Assembly (NCBI GenBank): GCA_035463295.1
Contig: DATHTK010000035.1
Location: 1-12,450 of the forward strand
Source: DATHTK01 sp035463295
GTDB taxonomy: Bacteria; Actinomycetota; Rubrobacteria; Rubrobacterales; Rubrobacteraceae
Length of the DNA stretch: 12,450 nucleotides
Direction: 5' to 3'
Notes under the pieces: model-generated
Told to the model about the DNA's origin: nothing
Database searches by the model: none
Seen by the model: only the letters and a program-made list of their open reading frames with translations
Translations under genes and position numbers: made by a program
Shown here: piece by piece, positions 1 to 6,687 of the stretch
Position numbering within the stretch: the first letter of the stretch is position 1
Layout: every line of letters starts with the position of its first letter

Positions 1-198
1 GAGCGCGGACTCCGCGTCCACGTCGACCTTGGCGACCTTGACAGACCCATCGTATTCGCGCGCGATCTCATCCATCACCGGCGCGACCTGCCGGCACGGC
101 GCGCACCACTCGGCCCAGAAATCTACCAGCACGGGCACCTCAGCATCGAGAACTTCTTTCTCGAAAGTGTCGGTGGTTACCGCAACGGGCTCGGCCAC
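1..198 (-). CDS. trxA: Thioredoxin, N-terminal part (gene runs off the left edge)
   Basis: Thioredoxin is a cytoplasmic thiol-disulfide reductant, normally recycled by thioredoxin reductase. Sixty-six codons are visible. The residues VLVDFWAEWCAPC form the first strand and the active site, with the redox cysteines at residues 32 and 35, the same spacing from the N-terminus as in classical thioredoxins. The active site reads WCAPC rather than the commoner WCGPC. The segment KVAKVDVDAE after it is the usual next strand. The start is GTG at 198, chosen because AGGAGG sits 7 bases upstream and the N-terminus has family length. The C-terminal ~40 residues, with the cis-proline, lie outside the window. 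A promoter-like pair (235-264) lies just upstream, so it is probably transcribed on its own, downstream of tRNA-Asp. The assignment is secure. Confidence 0.93.
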   Translation of the reverse strand, partial: MAEPVAVTTDTFEKEVLDAEVPVLVDFWAEWCAPCRQVAPVMDEIAREYDGSVKVAKVDVDAESAL

Positions 199-234
199 GA
201 TCTTACCTCCTGATGCTCTTGTCTCTCCTTGAAG

Positions 235-264
235 TGTATCCCGGCGTCAACCAGGAGCGGTCAA
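235..264 (-). promoter_or_regulatory. Putative promoter of the thioredoxin gene
   Basis: On the minus strand TTGACC (259-264) and GATACA (235-240) are separated by 18 bases, about 40 bases upstream of the GTG start. The -35 box matches consensus at 5 of 6 positions and the -10 box at 3 of 6. It lies between the tRNA and the thioredoxin gene, where a promoter is expected. Prediction only. Confidence 0.4.
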
Positions 265-276
265 GAGAATCGAGAG

Positions 277-350
<74 letters not shown>

Positions 351-691
351 GCGTGGGCAACGTCCCATTCGGGACTCCGCAGAGTTTAGCAGAACGTCGG
401 GGGCATTTCTAACCCCACAGCTCGTAACGGACGTCGCTCGCCACCCGTTTCTGCCGTACGTCGCGTTCCTCGCTCAGGCAAGAAGCAAGCTCTTCTTCGC
501 AAGGATCGCTCGTACTCTCCCAAGCCAGGCGGCCCGGCACAGAGGGTGAGGGAGGTCTTGCCCGAGGTCGCCGCATCGCGGATAGTGTACGAGTCACGGG
601 TGCCGGTCCGGCAAAAGGTGAGAGGTTCGCGCGGCTACCGGATATATAGAGAGATGCGCTGACCCAGACGCGGTTTTTCGGAGGTGGGACG
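351..691. other. Intergenic region and leader of the truncated oxidoreductase
   Basis: These 341 bases hold no credible gene. The 108-codon minus-strand reading frame here is arginine/proline-rich and matches no family I know. The left end carries upstream sequence of tRNA-Asp, with a weak minus-strand TAAACT box. The right part carries a plus-strand promoter-like pair (558-586), about 100 bases of leader, and a GGAGG element before the ATG at 692. Confidence 0.5.
558..586 (+). promoter_or_regulatory. Putative promoter for the truncated oxidoreductase
   Basis: TTGCCC (558-563) and GATAGT (581-586) are separated by 17 bases, and the predicted start of transcription is ~100 bases before the ATG at 692. 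The pair resembles the opuC promoter at 8651-8679 (TTGCCC, 17 bases, TATAGT), and both read TTGCCCGARGT over the first 11 bases. Prediction only; a nearer TATATA (643-648) has no good -35 box. Confidence 0.45.
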
Positions 692-871
692 ATGCCGCCG
701 CGGTACGATGCCATAGTAATCGGCGCGGGCCACAACGGGCTGACCCGCGCGTGTTATCTCGCCAGGGCCGGGCTCAAGGTGCTCGTGCTCGAGCGGTACC
801 ACGACGTAGGGGGCATGACGCTGACCGAGGAGTTGACGCTTCCGGACTTCAGGTCGGACGTTCACGCGAGC
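692..871 (+). pseudogene. Truncated phytoene dehydrogenase-like FAD oxidoreductase (N-terminal remnant)
   Basis: The first 60 residues are a clear N-terminus of the phytoene desaturase / flavin amine oxidase family. IVIGAGHNGLTRACYLARAG is the FAD-binding dinucleotide fold with its glycine motif, Glu34 ends the second strand, and VGGMTLTEE is the following conserved turn. Family identity stops near PDFRSDVHAS (residue 60, base ~871). After that the frame continues to 1441 but becomes an arginine/proline-rich shadow of the antisense nitrilase gene. Full members run ~500 residues, so about 90% is missing. The ATG has GGAGG 7 bases upstream and a promoter-like pair further back, so the 5' end looks undamaged. 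A 37-base junction separates it from the nitrilase stop codon, which suggests a deletion or rearrangement. It cannot be an active enzyme: the substrate domain is absent. Confidence 0.8.
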
Positions 872-908
872 GCGGATCCCCCGAGGCGAGCCATCCGACC
901 GACGGCTT

Positions 909-1844
909 CTAGCTCACCAAGACGCGCGAGTGCGCCTCCCCGAGATCTTCTGGCTCCGGTCGGCTTCTCTGGGGAACGATTTCGGCATCCTCTTCACACA
1001 GAGTGCTACCGTAGGAGCGCTGCCAGCGCTCCGGAAGGTAAGGATCCACGCTGGCGATGCTCAGGACGCTGTCGGCGCTGGCGCAACACAACGAGACGCG
1101 GGTCCCATCCGGACCGTAGACGCCGCCCGGGGCGTCGAATGCCGCGTCGGGGTAGGCACCGAGCTGATTGGCGCTCGCCAGATAGACAGCGTTGTCCAGC
1201 GCACGGGCGGCACACGAGAGATCGTATTGCGGTCCCCACGGATACCTCCAGCCAGCGGGAGACAGGACCAGTTGCGCTCCGGCGAGCGCGGCCTCGCGCA
1301 CCGTCTGCGGGAACCCGAGGTCCCAGCAAACGACCAGCGCCACCCGCAACCCTCCGGCTTCGACGACAGGAAGCTCCGCACCGGGGACGAACACGAGATC
1401 CTCCCCGGTCGTCCGGACGAGGTGGCGTTTGCGGTAGGTGAGCAGGATGCCGCCGGGCCCAACCAGGTTCGCACTATCCGAGACGCCGCCGGCGGGGAGG
1501 CGCTCGGGGAACCCGTACGCTACGTGCAGACCCAGGTCCCGGGCGAGGGCGGCGAAGAAGCGCGCGCTCGGACCCCGCTCCGCGTTCTCGGCGTGGCGAT
1601 GAACGGATGCGAGATCGGAGTACGCTGTCGTAAAGAGCTCGGGCAAGACCACCCACTCGAGACCCGGATGCGCACGTCTAGCCCCGGTTAGGGCCCTCTC
1701 CGCCAGCCGGAGATTTCCCTCCACGTCCCCAGGCTCAGGGCTCAGGTTGAGGGCCGCGACCTGTAGCGGTACCGGAGGCTGCTCCCCCGAGCCGGCGTCG
1801 ACGTGAGATGAGTGCTCGCTGCCGCCACGGATCACCCTCACCAT
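909..1844 (-). CDS. Nitrilase-superfamily carbon-nitrogen hydrolase
   Basis: This 311-residue cytoplasmic enzyme should hydrolyse an amide, N-carbamoyl or related C-N bond; the substrate cannot be told from sequence. The catalytic triad is visible: Glu69 in VVLPELF, Lys139 in YRKRHL, and the nucleophile Cys173 in LVVCWDLGFP. The spacing and the following residues (SPAGWR, then CAARALDNAVYLASAN) fit the family's alpha-beta-beta-alpha fold, and length is normal (260-320). The ATG at 1844 is preceded by GGGAGG at 5 bases, which settles the start. The first ~25 residues are extra and probably disordered. It has no operon partner: the next gene downstream in its direction is the truncated oxidoreductase on the opposite strand. 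A TAAAAT box (1921-1926) upstream might be its -10 element, but I see no clear -35. Confidence 0.9.
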   Translation of the reverse strand: MVRVIRGGSEHSSHVDAGSGEQPPVPLQVAALNLSPEPGDVEGNLRLAERALTGARRAHPGLEWVVLPELFTTAYSDLASVHRHAENAERGPSARFFAALARDLGLHVAYGFPERLPAGGVSDSANLVGPGGILLTYRKRHLVRTTGEDLVFVPGAELPVVEAGGLRVALVVCWDLGFPQTVREAALAGAQLVLSPAGWRYPWGPQYDLSCAARALDNAVYLASANQLGAYPDAAFDAPGGVYGPDGTRVSLCCASADSVLSIASVDPYLPERWQRSYGSTLCEEDAEIVPQRSRPEPEDLGEAHSRVLVS

Positions 1845-2155
1845 GCTCGCCTCCCTTCGATTCGCTCTTCCGACGACCTCGCAGGCCTGCCTCGTGCCGG
1901 ATGCGCGGAAGACTCAGCCAATTTTAACCTCGCCATCACCCGGCGCGCATCGGCCATTCGGAGCAAAATCCGCCGATCGAGGTGTCGAAAGGCTTATCCA
2001 CGGGTAGGATTGACAGAGGATATTCCCGCGCGGAAGACGGGCACGATCACAAGTGGCGGCGCGAGCGGGCGGATGCCAAGGAGAAGCGACGTTCGCCGCA
2101 GACTATGGGACGGCCCGGTAGATCCAAGCTACCGAACCAAGAGGTGAAAAAAGAC
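1845..2155. other. Divergent intergenic region between nitrilase and asnB genes
   Basis: These 311 bases separate two divergently transcribed genes and should hold both promoters. Visible elements are a minus-strand TAAAAT (1921-1926) and a perfect plus-strand TTGACA (2010-2015). Neither has a convincing partner box at 16-19 bases. GAGGTG (2141-2146) is the ribosome binding site of asnB. The region is open in the asnB frame from 1982, but that extension is not coding (see rejected items). Confidence 0.5.
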
Positions 2156-3688
2156 ATGTGTGGCATTATCGGCGACTATGGAGGAATCGAACCCGAGGTC
2201 GCCGCGCGTATGCTGGAGAGGGTCGCCCACCGGGGGCCGGATGACGAGGGTAGCATCGAGGTCAGCGGAAACTGGCTCGGTCACCGGCGTCTCTCCATCG
2301 TGGACGTGGAGGGAGGCAAGCAGCCGCTCCGCACGGAAGACGGGGACCTATTTCTGGTCGGCAACGGCGAGATCTACAACCACGAGGAGATCCGCGAGAG
2401 GCTTCCCGAGGCGCGCTTCCGCACCACCTCGGACAATGAGGTGGTGCTGCACCTGATCGAAGCCCACGGTCCCGAGGCGATCTGCGAGCTGCGCGGTATG
2501 TTCGCGTTTATCGTCGCCGGCAAGGACGGCCGCTTCATCGCCGCCCGCGACCCCGTGGGGATCAAACCCCTCTACTGGGCAAGCCGCGATGGCCACGTCC
2601 GATTCACCTCCGAGCTTCGGGCCTTCGACGTCGAGTGGCAGTCCGGTGTGGAGTCCTTCCCTCCCGGCCACTACTGGACCCCTGAAGAGGGACTCGTGCG
2701 CTTCGCGTTCGCCGTGCCCCGCGACAAGGAGAAACTCGAGCGATTCGAAGGCCCCTCCGAGCCGGGAGCGCCCATCCCCGACGAGGTCCTGGCGAGGGTG
2801 CGCAATCGCCTCATCGAGACCGTCGAGCGGCAGATGATGGGCGACGTACCGGTGGGCGTCTTTCTCTCGGGCGGCCTGGACTCAAGCCTCGTCGCCGCCA
2901 TCGCGGCGCGCTGGTACGAGAGGCGCGGCGAGCGCCTCAAGACCTTCGCCGTGGGGCTGGAGGACTCCCCGGACCTCATAGCAGCGCGAGCGGTGGCCGA
3001 GCACCTGGCTACCGAGCACCACGAGAGCGTCTACACGGCCGAGGATGCCCTGAACGCGCTGCCGGAGGTCGTACGCGTGATCGAGTCCTTCGACCCCTCG
3101 CTCGTACGGAGCGCGGTCCCGAACTACATCCTCGCCCGCTTCACCGCGCAGCACGTCAAGGTCGTCCTCACAGGCGAGGGGGCGGATGAGATCTTCGCGG
3201 GCTACGAGTATCTCGAGGGTTTCGAGACGGAGGACGAGCTGCACAACGAGCTGGTACGCTCGGTCGAGGGTCTCCACGACCTGAACCTCCAGCGCTGCGA
3301 CCGCGTCACGATGGCCCACGGGCTCGAAGCCCGCGTCCCGTTTCTTGAGCTCGACATGATCGAGCTCGGCCTCGCCCTCCCGGCGGGCTGGAAGCTCGCC
3401 AGCGAGGACCAACCGGAGAAGCGCCTCCTGAGAGAGGCCTTCGACGGTTGGTTACCGGACGACTTCCTCTGGCGCAAGAAGGCCCAGTTCGGCGACGGCT
3501 CGGGCGCCGCCTCCGTCCTCAGAGAGCGCATGGAGGAGAGCGTCACCGAGGAGGAGTTCGAGCGCGAGCGTAGGGAGGTGGATCCCCCCTTGCGCACCCG
3601 CGAGGAGGTCGCCTACTACCGCATCTTCGCCGACTACCTCGGCGAGATCCACCCGAAGAGAACCATCGGCCGCTTCACAACGGCCTAG
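2156..3688 (+). CDS. asnB: Asparagine synthetase (glutamine-hydrolysing), AsnB type
   Basis: The enzyme transfers ammonia from glutamine to ATP-activated aspartate, giving asparagine, AMP and pyrophosphate in the cytoplasm. The 510 residues show both domains. Residues 1-190 are a class II glutamine amidotransferase: MCGIIG with the N-terminal nucleophile Cys2 (exposed after removal of Met1), RLSIVD (45-50), NGEIYNHEE (70-78) and SDNE (92-95). Residues ~205-500 are the synthetase domain with the ATP pyrophosphatase loop LSGGLDSS (237-244), TGEGADEIFAGY (339-350) and EARVPFL (391-397). The start at 2156 is fixed by the need for Cys2 and by GAGGTG 9 bases upstream. Length is slightly below that of E. 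coli AsnB (~554). It appears monocistronic and converges on the small gene ending at 3822. Some AsnB-like proteins act in other amide-forming pathways, but nothing nearby suggests that. Confidence 0.94.
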   Translation: MCGIIGDYGGIEPEVAARMLERVAHRGPDDEGSIEVSGNWLGHRRLSIVDVEGGKQPLRTEDGDLFLVGNGEIYNHEEIRERLPEARFRTTSDNEVVLHLIEAHGPEAICELRGMFAFIVAGKDGRFIAARDPVGIKPLYWASRDGHVRFTSELRAFDVEWQSGVESFPPGHYWTPEEGLVRFAFAVPRDKEKLERFEGPSEPGAPIPDEVLARVRNRLIETVERQMMGDVPVGVFLSGGLDSSLVAAIAARWYERRGERLKTFAVGLEDSPDLIAARAVAEHLATEHHESVYTAEDALNALPEVVRVIESFDPSLVRSAVPNYILARFTAQHVKVVLTGEGADEIFAGYEYLEGFETEDELHNELVRSVEGLHDLNLQRCDRVTMAHGLEARVPFLELDMIELGLALPAGWKLASEDQPEKRLLREAFDGWLPDDFLWRKKAQFGDGSGAASVLRERMEESVTEEEFERERREVDPPLRTREEVAYYRIFADYLGEIHPKRTIGRFTTA

Positions 3689-3821
3689 CGCGCAGAGCCA
3701 GAACACGGCGCCCGGGATCTACCGCGTCTCGTCCGCAAGCGGCGCGCCGGAAGATGACCCTGATGCCAAGCGCAGGCCAGGACTGGCCGAACTCCGTGGC
3801 TGTACGTAGCACGATAGATGT

Positions 3822-4154
3822 TCAGCCGTGGATCAAGAACTCTATAAAGCCGTCCCGGCTTATAGGTGACCACAGCTGCTCGTGGTCGGCCAGACGACGC
3901 CCCGGCGAGGGGTCGATCAGTAGCCTCCCTAGCCTTTCGTGATAGGCGAACAGCACAGAGACTAGTTCTCCGGAGGAGTACTCCCTTACGTACCACTCCT
4001 CCCCCAGGTCCCGGGAGACGAGAAACCTCCCGGCGGCCTCCCTCGCGGAGAAAACCGGCAGCACCTCCTCGCCCGAGTGGTAGAGGATGTGAGGGACCTC
4101 CGAGCCGGTGGGCTCACGCCAGACGATCAGGTAGTAAATGAGCGCCGGGCGCAC
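3822..4154 (-). CDS. Hypothetical protein, about 110 aa
   Basis: I do not recognise this protein. The C-terminal ~104 residues look like a real compact domain. They begin IYYLIVWREP and continue through VFSAREAAGRFLVSRDLGEEW, with alternating hydrophobic strands and a normal charge balance. There is no signal peptide, membrane segment or cysteine motif. The start is uncertain: the first usable codon is GTG at 4154, which has no good Shine-Dalgarno sequence, and the domain seems to begin about five codons later at an ATT. The frame continues upstream to 4328, but there it is a low-complexity shadow of the preceding gene. It lies 43 bases after the cysteine-rich gene at 4198-4506 and is probably co-transcribed with it from the promoter at 4566-4593. 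Confidence 0.65.
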   Translation of the reverse strand: MRPALIYYLIVWREPTGSEVPHILYHSGEEVLPVFSAREAAGRFLVSRDLGEEWYVREYSSGELVSVLFAYHERLGRLLIDPSPGRRLADHEQLWSPISRDGFIEFLIHG

Positions 4155-4197
4155 GCCGGTGGGAGAGGACGTTCGACCTGAGGTTGCACCGCCACCG

Positions 4198-4506
4198 TCA
4201 CTCAAGGGCGCTCCACTCCATCCGGTCGTGGAACTCCGAGCGCAGGTACTCGTCCCGGTGCTCCCGCCACTCCCTATCCAAGGGCCGGGAGGGCGCCTCT
4301 GACCACCGCCGAGACGCCAGCTCCTCATCGATCAGGGCCGTATGGTCCACCCCACACCGACAAGTAGTCTCGGAAGCGTTCAGCTCTGGCCTCCCGCCGC
4401 ACTCACACTCGACCACTATGCACTGCGGACACCATGCATACTCTGTACCATAAGGACGCCTGTACACCTCGTAGCGCCCCCCGATGTGCTCAACAACGCT
4501 CGTCAT
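4198..4506 (-). CDS. Small cysteine-rich, zinc-ribbon-like protein
   Basis: Function unknown. This 102-residue protein carries six cysteines in a tight block: CPQC at 26-29, CEC at 34-36 and CRC at 49-51, with His55 soon after. The grouping fits one zinc-binding ribbon or knuckle, with three spare ligands. The C-terminal third (LDREWREHRDEYLRSEF and onward) is charged and probably helical. I chose the ATG at 4506 because AGGGG lies about 6 bases upstream and the sequence turns protein-like from MTSVVEHIGG; an upstream ATG at 4599 would lie over the predicted promoter. It leads a two-gene unit with the 3822-4154 gene. It could bind nucleic acid or another protein, or store a metal; the sequence does not decide. 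Confidence 0.72.
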   Translation of the reverse strand: MTSVVEHIGGRYEVYRRPYGTEYAWCPQCIVVECECGGRPELNASETTCRCGVDHTALIDEELASRRWSEAPSRPLDREWREHRDEYLRSEFHDRMEWSALE

Positions 4507-4898
4507 CCGGCACCCCTTTCCCTCGGACACCCGGTCGACGGTTTCCACGCCACCGACTACATCCGACCTTACCTTCCACCCTCCTTCTGTCAAGCCCATA
4601 TCCGGAAGCTTAACGAGCCGTAATCTCCTTCGAGGCTCACCGCAGGCGGCCGAACGGCGCCGCTGACGTCTTTCTGCGAGAGTGTGGTCACGCCGGCTGC
4701 TCTACGGAGCGTTACGAGCGTCCGCGAAAGAAACGGACGAGAGGTAGCACTCGGGAACATCTCCCGCCGTCGGGAAACCCGAAGCGGTTTCTAAGGGGAC
4801 TATATGTTATGCGCGACCCCTTATCCGAGCACACAAGGCTTCGCGCAGACGGTAGCCCTCTCACCTCGGGAGGTGTTGGCCTGGCTATTACGTGGCTG
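4507..4898. other. Intergenic region with several inverted repeats
   Basis: These 392 bases lie between the opuC operon end and the small cysteine-rich gene, both on the minus strand. They contain the promoter at 4566-4593 and these dyads: CGTCCG/CGGACG (4719-4724, 4734-4739), TCGGG/CCCGA (4770-4774, 4778-4782), TAAGGGG/CCCCTTA (4792-4798, 4817-4823) and the hairpin next to the opuCC stop (4851-4903). No protein-like ORF is seen. Confidence 0.5.
4566..4593 (-). promoter_or_regulatory. Putative promoter of the small cysteine-rich gene
   Basis: On the minus strand a perfect TTGACA (4588-4593) is followed after 16 bases by TAAGGT (4566-4571), which fits the TAnnnT pattern. Transcription would start about 50 bases before the ATG at 4506. 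No other good box pair is seen in the 390-base gap. Prediction only. Confidence 0.5.
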
Positions 4899-4903
4899 CT
4901 ACC
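4851..4903 (-). terminator. Possible hairpin at the end of the opuC operon
   Basis: CACCT and AGGTG (4862-4866, 4871-4875) form a 5-bp stem with a four-base loop. It lies inside a wider inverted repeat, ggtagc/gctacc (4851-4856, 4898-4903), whose right arm overlaps the opuCC stop codon. Its place fits transcript termination or 3'-end protection, but no T-run follows on the minus strand, so an intrinsic terminator is not proven. Confidence 0.3.
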
Positions 4904-5864
4904 CGATAAAACCGTTCTCCTGCAACCAGTCCTCCGCGATATCCTCAGGGAACTCTTCATCCACGTCGCGTCTCTCGTTGAGCTCCTGCATCGTCTCGGT
5001 GGTGAGCTTCTCCTCGATCGGCATGAAGATTTCTTCGAGCTGCTGGTACTCCTCGTAGGTCTCCTGCCTCACGGTGATTGCCCCGGCATAGGAAGGGAAG
5101 AAGTTCTCGTCGTCTTCGAGCAGGACGAGGTCCAGATTTGGTATGCGCCCGTCGGTCTCGAAGACAGATCCGAAGTTCAGCCCATCCTTGGAGGTCTGCT
5201 CGTAGACGAGGCTGTCCTGCACTCGCCGGACACTGTCCGGAGGGAACTTCCAGCCGTAGGCCTCCTCCACGCCGGGCAGCCCATCGTCGCGAGTGGCGAA
5301 CTCGGCCCCGACGAAGAGGTTGAGCTCACCGCCGTGCTCCTCGATCACCTGCCCCATCTGCGAGAGTCGGTCGATGCCGAGCTCCTCGGCGGCTCCCTGG
5401 TTCGTGGCTATGGCGTAGCCGTTGCTGAAAGCCGCGGGCCCGATCCACTTGACGCCGTTCTCTTCCAGGTCGCGCTCGGCCACGGTCTGGAAGTCGTCAT
5501 CGCCGGGGATATCTCCGCTCTCGCCCAGGTGATTGACCCAGCCCGTGCCGACGTACTCCCAGTAGAGGTCGATGTCGCCGGAGGTAAGGGCTGTCCTGAC
5601 GGCGTCCGTACCGGCCAGGCCCACCTGGTCGTCGACCGTAGCCCCGGCTGCCTCCAGAGCCTTGATGGCGATGTAGCCCAGGATCTCCTGCTCCGTAAAC
5701 TCCTTGGAGCCGACAGTAAACTCGGCATCGGAGAGGTCGAACTCCTCCCCGATGCTCCCGCCACCGCCGCCACCGAGACCTCCACCGCCGCCACACCCGA
5801 CGGCGAACACCACCGCGAGAACCAGCAGCCCTACGACCCTTGTTACGCCTTTGATCTTCGACAC
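4899..5864 (-). CDS. opuCC: Osmoprotectant ABC transporter substrate-binding lipoprotein
   Basis: This 321-residue lipoprotein captures a quaternary-ammonium osmolyte (glycine betaine, carnitine or choline) outside the membrane and delivers it to the permeases. Residues 1-23 are a lipoprotein signal (VVGLLVLAVVFAVG) with Cys24 as the lipidated residue. A glycine-rich tether follows (25-37). The binding fold begins with the family signature FTVGSKEFTEQEILG (49-63), then TDAVRTALTSGDIDLYWEYVGTGW (86-109), whose aromatic residues fit a cation cage, and SVFETDGRI (233-241). The start is GTG at 5864, with AGGAGG about 10 bases upstream. It is the last gene of the operon, 51 bases after the second permease. 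Family assignment is secure; which solute it binds is not decided. Confidence 0.93.
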   Translation of the reverse strand: MSKIKGVTRVVGLLVLAVVFAVGCGGGGGLGGGGGGSIGEEFDLSDAEFTVGSKEFTEQEILGYIAIKALEAAGATVDDQVGLAGTDAVRTALTSGDIDLYWEYVGTGWVNHLGESGDIPGDDDFQTVAERDLEENGVKWIGPAAFSNGYAIATNQGAAEELGIDRLSQMGQVIEEHGGELNLFVGAEFATRDDGLPGVEEAYGWKFPPDSVRRVQDSLVYEQTSKDGLNFGSVFETDGRIPNLDLVLLEDDENFFPSYAGAITVRQETYEEYQQLEEIFMPIEEKLTTETMQELNERRDVDEEFPEDIAEDWLQENGFIG

Positions 5865-5915
5865 CGCTTAGCTTCCTCCTCTTTGTCTAGCTTTCGATGC
5901 GCCTCGGGAGCCCGG

Positions 5916-6677
5916 CTAGAGTCCCCTGGGTCGCAAAATATCCTCGGCTATGCCCGCGAGCCAGTCGATAAACAGCGCCAGGACCGCGGTCAGGACGCTG
6001 CCGGTTATCAGGATCGAGTCGCGGCTCTGGCGGATGCCGGTATCGATCAGGTCGCCCAGCGCCCCGCCGTCTATGAACGTGGCGAGCGTAGCGGTGCCCA
6101 CCGCTATCACCAGGGCGGTACGGATGCCGGCGAGCATTATGGGAACGGCCAGCGGTATCTCGATTCGGAACAGCACCGCGTTCTTCGTCATCCCCATCCC
6201 GCGCCCCGACTCGATAACGAAGGGGTCGACCTGTTGGAGGCCCACCATCGTGTTGCGCAAGACCGGTAGAAACGCGTAGGCGACGAAGGCGACCAGGGCC
6301 GGGTAGAAACCCAGCCCGAAGAATATGGCCAGCAAGACCAGCACGCCTATAGACGGCACCGCGAAGCCTATGTTGGCTACGCTGATCACGCTGGGCGCTA
6401 TGTGCCGGGAGAACGGCCGGGTGAGCAGTATGCCGGTGGTGACGGCCAGCACAACGACGATAGCGGTGGTGGCGAAAGCGTACCAGAGGTGCTCTATAAC
6501 CTTCTGTACGATGTAGCCCTGGTTCAACACGCGCTGCTCGATGCTGTCGAGCTGAAGGCTATTGACCCACAGGTAGAGCGCCAGGCATATCAGCCCGAGG
6601 AAGACGGGCTTGATGAGGTATCCCGTCCAGCGCGGCACCCCGCCCAGAACACCGGCTTCCTTTGTAGAGACCGTCAC
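5916..6677 (-). CDS. opuCD: Osmoprotectant ABC transporter permease (second, longer)
   Basis: This inner-membrane permease forms the transport channel with the shorter permease encoded at 7889-8539. The 253 residues contain an N-terminal helix (25-40), then the binding-protein-dependent transport domain: helices near 66-86, 97-120, 126-140, 178-200 and 222-242. The cytoplasmic coupling loop ESGRGMGMTKNAVLFRIEIP (156-175) is the EAA motif that contacts the ATPase. The start is GTG at 6677, with GGGG about 8 bases upstream. It begins 10 bases after the ATPase stop codon, so the two are translationally close. Compared with the other permease it has ~40 extra N-terminal residues. Names CB and CD follow Bacillus OpuC by position and are not strict orthology claims. 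Confidence 0.92.
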   Translation of the reverse strand: MTVSTKEAGVLGGVPRWTGYLIKPVFLGLICLALYLWVNSLQLDSIEQRVLNQGYIVQKVIEHLWYAFATTAIVVVLAVTTGILLTRPFSRHIAPSVISVANIGFAVPSIGVLVLLAIFFGLGFYPALVAFVAYAFLPVLRNTMVGLQQVDPFVIESGRGMGMTKNAVLFRIEIPLAVPIMLAGIRTALVIAVGTATLATFIDGGALGDLIDTGIRQSRDSILITGSVLTAVLALFIDWLAGIAEDILRPRGL

Positions 6678-6687
6678 CTAAAGACCC

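Noticed and set aside
930..1691. 253-codon plus-strand ORF over the nitrilase gene
   Set aside because: It is antisense to a gene with a complete Glu-Lys-Cys triad and shows no domain of its own.
1982..2155. 58-codon in-frame N-terminal extension of asnB
   Set aside because: Cys2 of MCGIIG must become the N-terminal nucleophile, and a ribosome binding site precedes the ATG at 2156. The extension is Arg/Lys-rich and unlike any family member.
3868..3887. GACCAC/GTGGTC inverted repeat near the end of the 3822-4154 gene
   Set aside because: It lies inside coding sequence, ~45 bases before the stop, with no T-run. I treated it as chance rather than a terminator.
4809..6269. 486-codon plus-strand ORF
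   Set aside because: It is antisense to opuCC and opuCD, which have unmistakable motifs. Its length reflects the GC-rich codon pattern of those genes.
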